Assembly (NCBI RefSeq): GCF_943193135.1
Contig: NZ_CALPCZ010000007.1
Span: 32,483-96,482, forward strand
Length of the DNA stretch: 64,000 bases
From: Odoribacter lunatus
GTDB lineage: Bacteria; Bacteroidota; Bacteroidia; Bacteroidales; Marinifilaceae
Direction of reading: 5' to 3'
The position numbers and the translations under genes are program-made. Each line of letters opens with the position of its first letter. The stretch's first letter is position 1. Shown piece after piece: positions 47,919-57,300 of this stretch. The notes beneath the pieces were generated by a model. The model searched no databases, was not told the DNA's origin, and saw nothing but the letters and a program-made list of their open reading frames with translations.

Positions 47919-47926
47919 TATATTTG
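47919..47926 (+). promoter_or_regulatory. -7 element upstream of the structured RNA/leader
   Basis: TATATTTG at 47919-47926 is a perfect TAnnTTTG match. Transcription would start about 47930, just before the hairpin TGGCAG-AGAGAA-CTGCCA (47935-47952). A -33 TTG is not evident. Confidence 0.5.
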
Positions 47927-47929
47927 TCC

Positions 47930-48160
47930 TGTTGTGGCAGAGAGAACTGCCATAATTGAAATATTATTTTGAAGCGTTTGGTTTTATCCTTAAATAGAAA
48001 ACGGCCAATTTTCAACACCAAGGGATAAACACAGTAAACGTTCATGCTTGCCGTATATACATATTATATACTCGGTCAAGCGTGGGTAACTGTTTATTTT
48101 GGTGTGGGTGCTTGGCCGTACCTCTATTTAGATAAACTAAAGTTCCCACGCTTTCTTTTT
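47930..48160 (+). ncRNA. Structured RNA or attenuated leader upstream of the glycine-rich protein gene
   Basis: About 230 nt between a promoter and a T-rich stop. Visible pairings: TGGCAG/CTGCCA hairpin at 47935-47952; CGTTT...TTTATCC with GGATAA...AAACG between about 47974 and 48040; and a long terminal hairpin where AAGCGTGGG (48078-48086), AACT and GTTTAT pair with ATAAAC, AGTT and CCCACGCTT (48132-48153), 19 pairs in all, followed by TCTTTTT. CGGTCAAGC (48073-48081) can instead pair with GCTTGGCCG (48110-48118), which excludes the terminal hairpin. No tmRNA, SRP, RNase P or 6S features were found. It ends about 52 nt before ATG 48213. Confidence 0.5.
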
Positions 48161-48212
48161 ATCATTAACCCACCTTTCCGGGGACTTTCAAGGTGCTAAG
48201 TAATTTCTTGAT

Positions 48213-51119
48213 ATGAAAAAATTTATCAGGTATGCCGGATGGCGGTATTTACGGAGGTCATGGGTATTCCTTTCCGTAATGGTTCTTTTCAGTGTCTTTT
48301 CCCCGCCTGTTTCAGGGAATAACATCCGAATGGACGGTAAAACGCGTGTTATCGGCTTTTCAGGCGATACGGCGGTTATTGAGGTGTATCTCCGCTGGGA
48401 CAATTCCTGGCGGGATGATTTCAACTGGGATGCTGCATGGGTATTCTTTAAATTTAAAAAGCGGGGGTTGGAGAATCCGTGGCAACATGCGTATTTAGCT
48501 CTATCGGGGCATGTGTTGAGCCCGGCGGCTGGCAATGAGGCCGGCGGATACGCGTACATGGTCGGCTCTAACGCCGGCAAAGTAAACGGGCTGTATATCA
48601 TGCGCGAGAACATTTCGGAAGGAAATGTGAGTGTGCGGCTGCAAGCGAAATGGCCATTGGCGGGTACGGGGTTAAGCAAAAGCGACTTCGGCGAAGCGCT
48701 AAATGAAATCTACGTTGCCGTTCACGCCATCGAAATGGTGTATGTTCCATACGGTTCGTATTACCTGGGCGATGCCTATTCCAACAAGAGCTTTGCCGTG
48801 GGTGGTACGGAGGCCGTAGTGATTGATTCCGAAAGTGCTTTGACACTTTCCGCCAAAAACGGCATGTCGAATGTGTCATTATCGGCTTCTTATCCAAAAG
48901 GGTATGCAGGCTTCTATATCATGAAATACGAAACCAGCCAGGAGCAGTACGCGGAGTTTTTGAACTCTTTGACGTTGGCACAGCAAAAGGCGAGAGTTGA
49001 GAATAATGATTTTGCCAATATGCAACGGGGAGATTACGTTTTCGGGGATTTAAAGACACCAAGTTGCCGGAACGGTATTGTGTTTATCGAACAGCGGCAA
49101 CCGAATACGCCTGCCGTATTCGGTAATAATCTGAATTCGGCAAATGATTTGTTTTCCGCAGATGACGGGCAGACATTGGCCTGCAACTATATGAGTGTGG
49201 AAGATATGATTGCCTATTGCAGTTGGAGCGGCTTACGTCCGATGAGTGAACTGGAGTATGAAAAGGCCTGCCGGCGGTTTTATCCCCAAGAGCCCGATGA
49301 AGGAGAGTATGCGTGGAATACCAATAACGGTATTAACCGCTTAAATGGATTAAGCGACTTAAACTACCGTGGCGACCAGCGGGAGCAGGCATTGAGTTAC
49401 TTGAAGAACGTAAACAGCGGAACAAGTAACAGCATCAATGGCCCCGTGCGATGCGGACTGTTTGCAACATCAGCTACCAACCAAACACAAGCAGGAGCGA
49501 CATATTGGGCAGTCATGGAAATGAGCGGGAATTTAAAAGAACTATGCGCGAATGTGAATTATACCAACCTCGACGGCGGTAGCTGTGGTGCAGGTGTATA
49601 CAATTCCTCTCTTTGGTATACCTCTACCCACTACTACGGTGTACGGGGCGGCGGTTTTAATAGTGCGGATGAATTGTTGCGGACTTCGGATCGGACGGAG
49701 GCAATGAACTACTTTACAAGCGTTACGCAGCGTGACAGTACGGTGGGCTTCCGGGGTGTGTATAACCTTTCGGGAATCGAAATCAAAGGCGGAAAAATTC
49801 AGGGCGATACAACCTGTCCCGGAAATGAATTGCATATTGTCAATATACAATTGCCTTCCTGTCCGGATTTCCCCGATATGCGTTTCCAATACAATTGGTA
49901 TGTAAAAAAGCCCGGAGAAGCGAAATTTGATATAATTCCCGATGCCACCGGGGAGTCATTGGTGTACAATAATTTTGTAAATACCGGAAGCTCTTTTGTG
50001 ACATACCAATTTAAACGGACAGGCATTTGTGCTGTAGGCATGGCGGAAACGGTGACCAATGTGTACATCGCTCCCAAACCGTGGACAATTTCATTGGACA
50101 CGTATACCAATGTTTACCCCTCTTTTACCGTAAATTCAACCTGGGGAAACATGCCGCAGGCACATTGGAAACTGGATAATGCTCCCGCAGGAATTTCTAT
50201 TGCAGCCGACAAAGGCGTGGTGTCCGGCTTGACTTCCAATTCCGTATTTTGGGCGGATGTGACGGTTTCATCGGATAAATGTCCGGGACAGTCGTGGACA
50301 AAGAAGCTGGAAATAAGAAGAGAATTTGCCTACACAGGATATCAGCAATCTATTACTCTGGCGGCAGGTCAATATAAAATGGAATGCTGGGGAGCAAGAG
50401 GCGGAGGAGGATATAATACAGGCGGATACGGAGGATATGCCAAAGGGGAATTAACTCTAAATAGTGGGGAAACATTTTATATCCATGTCGGCCAAAAGGG
50501 AAAAATCGCAACTGCAACAACCTATGGCGGCGGAGGTGGCGGTGGAGTAAGTAACAAAGGTTGGGGTAACGGTGGCCAAGGTGGAGGAGCAACTGACATT
50601 CGTACGGTAAACAGCAGCTGGAGTGATGCAACCGGCTTGCGTTCCCGAATCATGGTAGCCGGGGGAGGCGGTGGCGGACAGCACTATGCCGGAAACGGAT
50701 CTTATAAGGCTGGACAAGGTGGTGGTACTGGAGGAGGTCTTTACGGAGGAGATGCAAGAGCTAATAATGGTACAACTGTTTCAGGAGCAACGCAAACAGC
50801 AGGTTATTCATTCGGAACGGGACGAAAAGGACGAAATTCCACCTGTCCCGGTGCAGGAAGTTGTGAAGGGAATGGGGGCGGAGGCGGTGGATACTACGGA
50901 GGTCGAATTTACGGAAGTACAGGAGTGAGTAGTGATGCGGGAGGTAGTGGCGGTTCGGGATTTGTATCCGGCATGTCGGGATGCAATGCGGTGAATGCAA
51001 GCGGAAGCCATACCGGTTCCCCCAACCATTATTCCGGTTATATTTTCACCAATTGCTCCATGAGCAATGGCATAAATAGTGAAGAAGGAAAGGCACGAAT
51101 CAGTCCGGTTGTTCCTTGA
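48213..51119 (+). CDS. Exported SUMF1-like protein with glycine-rich C-terminal domain
   Basis: 968 aa with a signal peptide (residues 1-36). Residues ~37-170 are a beta-rich domain. From MVYVPYGSYYLGD (about 175) to VGFRGV (about 511) is a formylglycine-generating-enzyme/SUMF1-like fold, with WSGLRPMSELEYEKACR and GVRGGGFNSADELLR; the active-site cysteine pair of true FGE is missing, so it is probably a binding module as in GldK-like proteins. A beta-sandwich region follows. Residues ~722-968 are a glycine-rich domain (MECWGARGGGG onward, with several Gly runs) like the Gly_rich domain of animal ALK receptors. A surface or extracellular role is inferred. Confidence 0.8.
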   Translation: MKKFIRYAGWRYLRRSWVFLSVMVLFSVFSPPVSGNNIRMDGKTRVIGFSGDTAVIEVYLRWDNSWRDDFNWDAAWVFFKFKKRGLENPWQHAYLALSGHVLSPAAGNEAGGYAYMVGSNAGKVNGLYIMRENISEGNVSVRLQAKWPLAGTGLSKSDFGEALNEIYVAVHAIEMVYVPYGSYYLGDAYSNKSFAVGGTEAVVIDSESALTLSAKNGMSNVSLSASYPKGYAGFYIMKYETSQEQYAEFLNSLTLAQQKARVENNDFANMQRGDYVFGDLKTPSCRNGIVFIEQRQPNTPAVFGNNLNSANDLFSADDGQTLACNYMSVEDMIAYCSWSGLRPMSELEYEKACRRFYPQEPDEGEYAWNTNNGINRLNGLSDLNYRGDQREQALSYLKNVNSGTSNSINGPVRCGLFATSATNQTQAGATYWAVMEMSGNLKELCANVNYTNLDGGSCGAGVYNSSLWYTSTHYYGVRGGGFNSADELLRTSDRTEAMNYFTSVTQRDSTVGFRGVYNLSGIEIKGGKIQGDTTCPGNELHIVNIQLPSCPDFPDMRFQYNWYVKKPGEAKFDIIPDATGESLVYNNFVNTGSSFVTYQFKRTGICAVGMAETVTNVYIAPKPWTISLDTYTNVYPSFTVNSTWGNMPQAHWKLDNAPAGISIAADKGVVSGLTSNSVFWADVTVSSDKCPGQSWTKKLEIRREFAYTGYQQSITLAAGQYKMECWGARGGGGYNTGGYGGYAKGELTLNSGETFYIHVGQKGKIATATTYGGGGGGGVSNKGWGNGGQGGGATDIRTVNSSWSDATGLRSRIMVAGGGGGGQHYAGNGSYKAGQGGGTGGGLYGGDARANNGTTVSGATQTAGYSFGTGRKGRNSTCPGAGSCEGNGGGGGGYYGGRIYGSTGVSSDAGGSGGSGFVSGMSGCNAVNASGSHTGSPNHYSGYIFTNCSMSNGINSEEGKARISPVVP

Positions 51120-51207
51120 TTTAAGCCATTGTTGGCGGGAAAAACGGAGTGTACTCAAGAAACGGCCAAGTACGGATTACGCCGTTGTACTAAAAGTGGA
51201 AAAATCA

Positions 51208-51252
51208 AAAAATAGAACAGTGGAAAAATGCTTTTTCCACTGTTCTATTTTT
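51208..51252 (+). terminator. Perfect 21-bp stem terminator
   Basis: The arms at 51208-51228 and 51232-51252 are exact complements (AAAAATAGAACAG...CTGTTCTATTTTT) around the 3-nt loop TGC, with A-runs at the 5' side and T-runs at the 3' side. It will work on both strands and closes the transcript of the glycine-rich protein gene. Confidence 0.88.
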
Positions 51253-51286
51253 GCCAATTTTTTTACTCAAAAAAATAAAGGATATG

Positions 51287-51373
51287 TTTTCTACTAAAAA
51301 AGAGTATGTTTTTGATGCAAAAAGAGCCTCTTTTTGTACTAAAAAAAGCCTCTTTTTTTCAAAGGGAGTATCC
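51287..51373. repeat. 22-bp tandem A/T-tract repeats, cluster A
   Basis: Units begin with a T4-T7 run and hold an A5-A7 run in phase: 51287-51308, 51309-51330, 51331-51352, then a partial unit from 51353. Shared words are TACTAAAAAA and AAGCCTC/GAGCCTC. 51319-51335 is also a perfect inverted repeat (AAAAAGAG/CTCTTTTT). Two helical turns per unit suggest bent DNA. Confidence 0.6.
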
Positions 51374-51690
51374 ATTTTCAATTAACGCCTGTAAAAAAAC
51401 AAATAAGTATCTGATATTAAAAATATTACCAGTTTTCCATATAGTTAAATTCAGATACATCCGGCTTAATGACCAAACCCATTTTTAAAAACCTATCATT
51501 TTTACCTCAAAAACGATAGGTTTTTAACATGAAAATGATAGGTTTTCTGAAAAGGGATATTTTTAGCCGAAAAGATATGTGATTTCATGATGAAAAATCA
51601 AAGAGGTTAAAAAATGGTAGCAATTATCAATATCGTGCTCATTTTCTCAATTTTTATCGTATCTTTGGGTGAGGTATAAATAATTCGGAA
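51374..51690. repeat. AT-rich intergenic region with cluster B of 22-bp repeats
   Basis: 51499-51520 and 51521-51542 are 22-bp units TTTTT-six bases-A4/5-GATAGG; degenerate units follow to about 51582. AAAAACCTATC (51487-51497) is the exact complement of GATAGGTTTTT (51515-51525), so a hairpin with T-run can also form. TATCTTTG at 51660-51667 is the likely -7 element for the transglycosylase gene. No gene is seen here. Confidence 0.5.
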
Positions 51691-52629
51691 ATGAAGCAAC
51701 CTGTAACACTTCTTTATCTACTATTCGTTTTATTCGTTCTTAATCTGACCGCTTTTTTATTTTTCTCCCGTACCAAAATTTCCTGCCAGGCTCAAGCCAA
51801 ACAAGAGGAGGTTATTTCCCTGCCGGAAACCACGACTACCGATGTGGTCGTACCTACCGGTATGAGTTTTGCCGGAGAGGAGGTGCCCCTGTACCGCACC
51901 GATGTGCAGGAGGCTCTGCGAAAGGAATTGATTGTCAATACTTATCTGCATTCACATACCATCCAATTGCTAAAGAATGCCCCCCGCATGTTTGCAATTA
52001 TCGAACCTATATTGAAAAAAGCAGGTATTCCGGATGATTTCAAATACCTCGCCGTTATTGAAAGTACCCTGAATCCTTCCGCCGTTTCTCCGGCAAAAGC
52101 AGTCGGTTTATGGCAATTTATGGAAGGTACCGGCAAGGAGTACGGTCTGGAAATCAACCGGGAGGTCGATGAACGCTATCATGTCCGGAAATCAACGGAA
52201 GCGGCTACACGCTATTTGCAAAAGGCCTATGACCGCTTCGGCTCATGGACACTGGCTGCCGCTTCGTATAATGCCGGCTGCAATATGTTGCAAACTCAAA
52301 TGACTATCCAAAAAGAGGCCGATTATTACAACCTGCTTTTAGGCGAGGAAACGGAACGGTACGTTTTCCGGATATTGGCTCTCAAACAGATTATGAGTCA
52401 CCCGGAGTTATATCATTTTGAGAACGTGACACCCTACCCTACCGAAGAGATAAAAACGGTAAAGGTTTCCGGGCCGGTAAATGAATGGACGGAATTCGCC
52501 AAAAAACATCATATTTCCTATAAAACATTAAAACGTTTTAATCCCTGGCTCCGTAAATCCGATTTACTGAACCCGAAACACAAGACTTACGAAGTTGCTA
52601 TTCCCGTTCATACCGAACGTTACAGATAA
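51691..52629 (+). CDS. Membrane-anchored lytic transglycosylase
   Basis: 312 aa with an N-terminal hydrophobic segment (residues 5-25). The SLT catalytic domain spans about 95-250: KYLAVIESTLNPSAVSPAKA contains the catalytic glutamate, then GLWQFMEGTGKEYGL and AAASYNAGCNML. After it comes a short LysM-like region (WTEFAKKHHISYKTLKRFN), so the layout resembles MltD with one weak LysM. It cleaves peptidoglycan strands with 1,6-anhydro ends. The kinase gene follows after 15 bp. Confidence 0.9.
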   Translation: MKQPVTLLYLLFVLFVLNLTAFLFFSRTKISCQAQAKQEEVISLPETTTTDVVVPTGMSFAGEEVPLYRTDVQEALRKELIVNTYLHSHTIQLLKNAPRMFAIIEPILKKAGIPDDFKYLAVIESTLNPSAVSPAKAVGLWQFMEGTGKEYGLEINREVDERYHVRKSTEAATRYLQKAYDRFGSWTLAAASYNAGCNMLQTQMTIQKEADYYNLLLGEETERYVFRILALKQIMSHPELYHFENVTPYPTEEIKTVKVSGPVNEWTEFAKKHHISYKTLKRFNPWLRKSDLLNPKHKTYEVAIPVHTERYR

Positions 52630-52644
52630 ACAGAAAGGAATACC

Positions 52645-54309
52645 ATGAAACAAGTAGAAATCTTTTGTGAAAATACAGGAAAAAGTTATCAGATTGAAGT
52701 GGGCAGCACGCTGTATGACGCTAAAAAGGTCATTTTTCCTCAAAATCACCAAAATATATTGGGAGCTCTCGTGAATAATGAAGTACAGGATTTGCAATAT
52801 ATCATCCTGATGCCCAAACAGGTAAATTTTATTGATGTCACGAGTCTCGACGGTTACAGCATTTACACCCGTTCGTTGCTTTTCGTGCTTTATAAAGCTA
52901 TTAACCGGTTGTTTCCGCACAAAACTTTCGTGGCGGAGTATTATATATCCAACGGCATTTTTTGCCGCATCGCAGACCAAACGGAGGCTTCCTCTGCATC
53001 AACGATTGACAATATCCGACAGGCTATGCGGGAAATCATCGCCCGGGATTGCCCGATTATACGAAAAGAACTGCCGACGGCAAAGGCTATTTCACTCTTT
53101 CAAGAATCGGGACTGAAAGACAAAAGCGAATTGCTGGAAACCCGCGGGCGGCTGTATACATCCGTATATTATATCGAGGATACCCCTGCCTATTTTTACG
53201 GAACCCTCGCTCCTTCTACCGGTTGCCTGAAAACATTCGATTTACAACCATACCATGACGGTATGCTGCTATGCCTGCCCGACCGTAAAAATCCGGCACA
53301 AGTGCGTCCTTTTGTCCGACAGGATAAATTGCTGCAAATATTCGACGAACACAAACGCTGGGGCAAGATTTTAAAAGTCAATGACATCGGCACGTTAAAC
53401 AACATTGTTGATAACAAATATTCCGGGGATATTATCAGAATCAGCGAAGCGCTGCATGAAAAGAAAATCTCTTTTATTGCCGACACCATCCATGCCCGCA
53501 GAGAAAAGATAAAAGTCATCCTGATTGCCGGTCCGTCTTCTTCCGGCAAGACCACATTCAGCAAACGGCTGGGTACACAGTTAATGGTAAACGGTTTGAA
53601 ACCCGTCACCCTCTCTTTGGATAATTATTTTGTCAATCGGGAAGATACCCCCCGCGATGAGAACGGAGAATACGATTTTGAATCCATAAATGCCCTCGAC
53701 ATACGCACATTTACGGACAATATACTCCGACTGCTGAAAGGAGAAGAGGTTGAAATCCCCAAATTTTCTTTTGACACCGGATTACGCTACTATGACGGGG
53801 AGAAAGTAAAAATCGACCGGGAACATGTGCTTGTCATTGAAGGTATTCACGGATTGAATCCCCAGCTTACCCAACTGCTGCCGGCAGAAAACCTGTTTAA
53901 GATATTTGTTTCCGCCCTCACTTCGATTTCGATAGACAACCACAATATCATCAAACCGGCGGACAACCGGTTACTGCGTCGTATGGTGAGAGATTACAAA
54001 TACCGGAATTATTCCGCCCTGGAAACGCTGAAACGGTGGGAAAGTGTCCTGAAAGGCGAAGAGGAACACATCGTTCCCTACCAGGAAGAAGCCGATATCA
54101 TGTTCAATTCCGCCCTGATTTATGAATTAGGCGCACTTAAAGCACAGGCGGAACCGCTTTTAAGAGAAGTCATGGAGCAATATCCGGAACATTCCAAAGC
54201 ATTGCGGTTGCTGAAATTCCTTTCGTACATCAAAGCTATTTCTTCCAAAGATATACCTAATACGTCTATTCTGAGGGAGTTTTTAGGAGGAAGCAGTTTT
54301 AAATATTAA
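52645..54309 (+). CDS. TGS-domain nucleoside kinase (uridine kinase-like fusion)
   Basis: 554 aa. N-terminal TGS-like domain (residues 1-65), a ThrRS-like second domain with KTFVAEYYISNGIFCR (about 90-200), and a C-terminal P-loop kinase: ILIAGPSSSGKTTFSKRLG near 290-310, SLDNYFVNREDTPRD near 325, and VIEGIHGLNPQLTQLL near 400. Uridine/cytidine phosphorylation is the likely activity, from similarity to uridine kinase. The fusion to ThrRS-like parts is common in Bacteroidetes and its purpose is unclear. Confidence 0.88.
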   Translation: MKQVEIFCENTGKSYQIEVGSTLYDAKKVIFPQNHQNILGALVNNEVQDLQYIILMPKQVNFIDVTSLDGYSIYTRSLLFVLYKAINRLFPHKTFVAEYYISNGIFCRIADQTEASSASTIDNIRQAMREIIARDCPIIRKELPTAKAISLFQESGLKDKSELLETRGRLYTSVYYIEDTPAYFYGTLAPSTGCLKTFDLQPYHDGMLLCLPDRKNPAQVRPFVRQDKLLQIFDEHKRWGKILKVNDIGTLNNIVDNKYSGDIIRISEALHEKKISFIADTIHARREKIKVILIAGPSSSGKTTFSKRLGTQLMVNGLKPVTLSLDNYFVNREDTPRDENGEYDFESINALDIRTFTDNILRLLKGEEVEIPKFSFDTGLRYYDGEKVKIDREHVLVIEGIHGLNPQLTQLLPAENLFKIFVSALTSISIDNHNIIKPADNRLLRRMVRDYKYRNYSALETLKRWESVLKGEEEHIVPYQEEADIMFNSALIYELGALKAQAEPLLREVMEQYPEHSKALRLLKFLSYIKAISSKDIPNTSILREFLGGSSFKY

Positions 54310-54310
54310 A

Positions 54311-57300
54311 TTACTGTTTTCGTCTTTTCAAAAAGCCGAAATATTTATTAACCAACTCCTTAAATGTATCAAAGGTTTCCTGGTAGGAAATACCGACACC
54401 TTGAATTGTCTCAGTGTTATTCTTGTATATAATCTTCTCGTCCGTATGAGAATAAGCCTTTAATTTCAATGTACCCTGCTTATTCAGTTTCACGTCTACG
54501 TCAAAATCGCCGGCAATATTGTTACTATTCCCCGAATTAGTCCCCACACCCTTTGTATTGCCGACATCCATGTTGCCGTTAGCGGTCAGTGTGACCCGAT
54601 CATTCAGCAATTGCGTAGACAACGCCAATTCTATCTCATCGGAAGTAATATTGTCACCCGGACGATAAGAGAAATCAATATCAAAATTATTACTGATTTT
54701 CGACAGCCATCTGGACAATTGCCGCGATACCATTTCCGTTGCCGTGGTTACTCCCGCCTGATAGCCCATGTTTCTTTCCTCCAAATCCGTACTGTTCATA
54801 TAATCCGGCTTATAAAACTTATTCAACATCAACAATGAGAAAATCTGCTTATTGATTTCATCCTGACTGGAAAAAAGACTCTGAATGAAACTCTTTGTCT
54901 GGCTGTCCAATGAAGGGAAATTAATATCGAACTTTACCAGCGGATTTGTAATGTTGTCACTCAGATTCAAGATACACTCTACCGGCACTTTTGTCGAACG
55001 GTCCATCAGTGAGTTCGTACTGGCGAGCAATTCGTTCAAAGAAGTTTTCAGATTGTATACCGCATTAATATCTATTGTGGCATCATACGGAGAACCGTTC
55101 CATTTGATACTCCCCCCCTGACGCAACTGAAAGTTCTTATTAAAAACACCTCCCAGCGTAAATAAATAACTTCCTTTCGTAATACGGTATTCCCCCAGCA
55201 TATTAATCTCGCCGTCCTGGTCCAGGTCTATTTTGATATTCCCCTCACCCGTTGTCTTCAAAACATCCCCGATTGTCGGGTCAAATACGATTTGCACTTT
55301 CAGATTATCATTCAACTCCAGATTGGCGTTCAACAATATACTGCTCTTGGTTGCAGGCACTTTCCTGCGGGAATCTTCCGGTTGATTCCGGTTTACAAAA
55401 TGCAAGAACGCACCGTCCTCTTCCGACACGGCGGAAGCCAACGGTATGTATAATTCCGAATTTCCTTCCGGACGGGCATTCGCCATTACCTCCATAACCC
55501 CGTTTTTTCCCTGCACTCGCGCATACCCGCTACTGTAAATACGTCCGTACAATACTTCACTGTTCTCATATCCGGTATTCATCAGCAAAAAATTCCGGAA
55601 CGAAACATTCAAATCATAACTTTTATCCGTTAATAAATAATAACCGGAACACTCCGCCCGATTATTTTCGGCATCCCAAATGACAAAATCTTTCAGATAA
55701 ACACGATTATGCTCTACATAAATACTGTCGTTCACGGTAAAACTCGTATTAAAATCCCGGCTGAACAAAGACAATGAATCGAAATACAGATGTCCGGTTA
55801 TCTCAGGTACGGCAACAGTCCCCGTAATACGCATGTCCCCGTTCAGATTTCCCTTGCTATACTTGAAATATTCATTCGCATATTTTCCGACACGCTCCAA
55901 TCCCAATTTATCCAATACAAGTCTTACATCTATACTATCCGATACCGGCTCATAAATACCCGCTATCCTCATCGGCACCTCGTCTTTCACCCTGTTTTCC
56001 GCCCGGATAACCATCCGGCTGCTGTCCGCATCCCAAAATGACATCAATTCCAAGCTTCCCAGCGTATCCCGGTTGAACCCCCAATCCCGGACAGCTATAT
56101 CAGAATACAAAAGTTTATCCTTGTAATAATCCTGCATAACCACCTGCCCGTCTATCACCCCAAACAGATTCACGCCGCTCTCCAATACAAGCCGATTTAA
56201 CTCCGCCAGATTAAACTCATTCAACCGTATAGTTAAGCTATCCGACGGTTTTTCGGAAATTCGCCCGTTCACGGAAAAATACTGTTCCCCACTTTTTAAA
56301 AGAAAATTATCTATCACAAACTCTTTTCCCTCCCAAACTATTTCGGAAGCCGCCACATTCCAGATACTGTCCGAAATGACAATCACCCCCGGATGAATTT
56401 TCGCCTCCGCTCTGTACAAGTCTCTCGATACCGCCTTCAGTTCCACATCGGCGGCCAGCTCACCGCTATACGTCTGTGCCTGCCAGTTGCACCATTGCAA
56501 TTTAGTGCGGATTTTATTATTGCTCAGCAAACATTCATTCCTCATGTTGTAAATCCGGCTCCAATTCGTATAACTCAATTGGTCGGACTTCCACACCATC
56601 GCCAATTCACCTTCCCCTCCTTTTAACTCCATTTTGGTATTCCGCAAACCAAACATGCCGTAATGCAAACTATCCGAAGTGACCGACAAATAAATTTCAT
56701 TCCGGTCCTTGTCAAAATCCGAATAAATCCGCGTCCCATCCGCGACGTATACGTCCGGATATAATACCCGCAACACCCGGTTCAAATCTTTTGTATCAAT
56801 CGTATACCGGAAATCCATTTCCTCCTCCTGTTGCCTCCCACTCCTTGTCCGTTCCGAAGCATAAGCCGGCAAATATTCCTTCAACAAATCCAGCGTGAAA
56901 TCAAGCGGCCGAATAGAAGCATAATGCCCCTCTATCTGCATATCCATGACGTCCGACAACAGGTTGGTTACATAATAATCGGATACCCCCCGGTTTTCAA
57001 AACTCACTCGTTCTATGGCAAAACTGTCTGACAGTGTTGCATAAAATAAATCTGTCAGATTCAAATGAGAAAAATTCTCCTGCTCCGATTTTCGGGCATA
57101 TACCAAATCAAACAATGTACGAAACCGCTCTTCCTGCCCCGTAAGCGACCAACCGAAACGGTTCAGGCTATCTACAAAAAAATGTCCTTTGGAACTTAAA
57201 AAAGAAACACTGTCTCGGGTATCACAACTCAAAATCACCCCTATATCCACCCCCTCATTCCGGACAGAAGACATCAGATTCAGTTGCTCATCTTCATACG

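Noticed and set aside
47930..48160. 6S RNA, tmRNA, SRP RNA or RNase P RNA
   Set aside because: No closing pairing of 5' and 3' ends as in 6S, no resume ORF or ACCA end, no SRP tetraloop helix, no RNase P core words.
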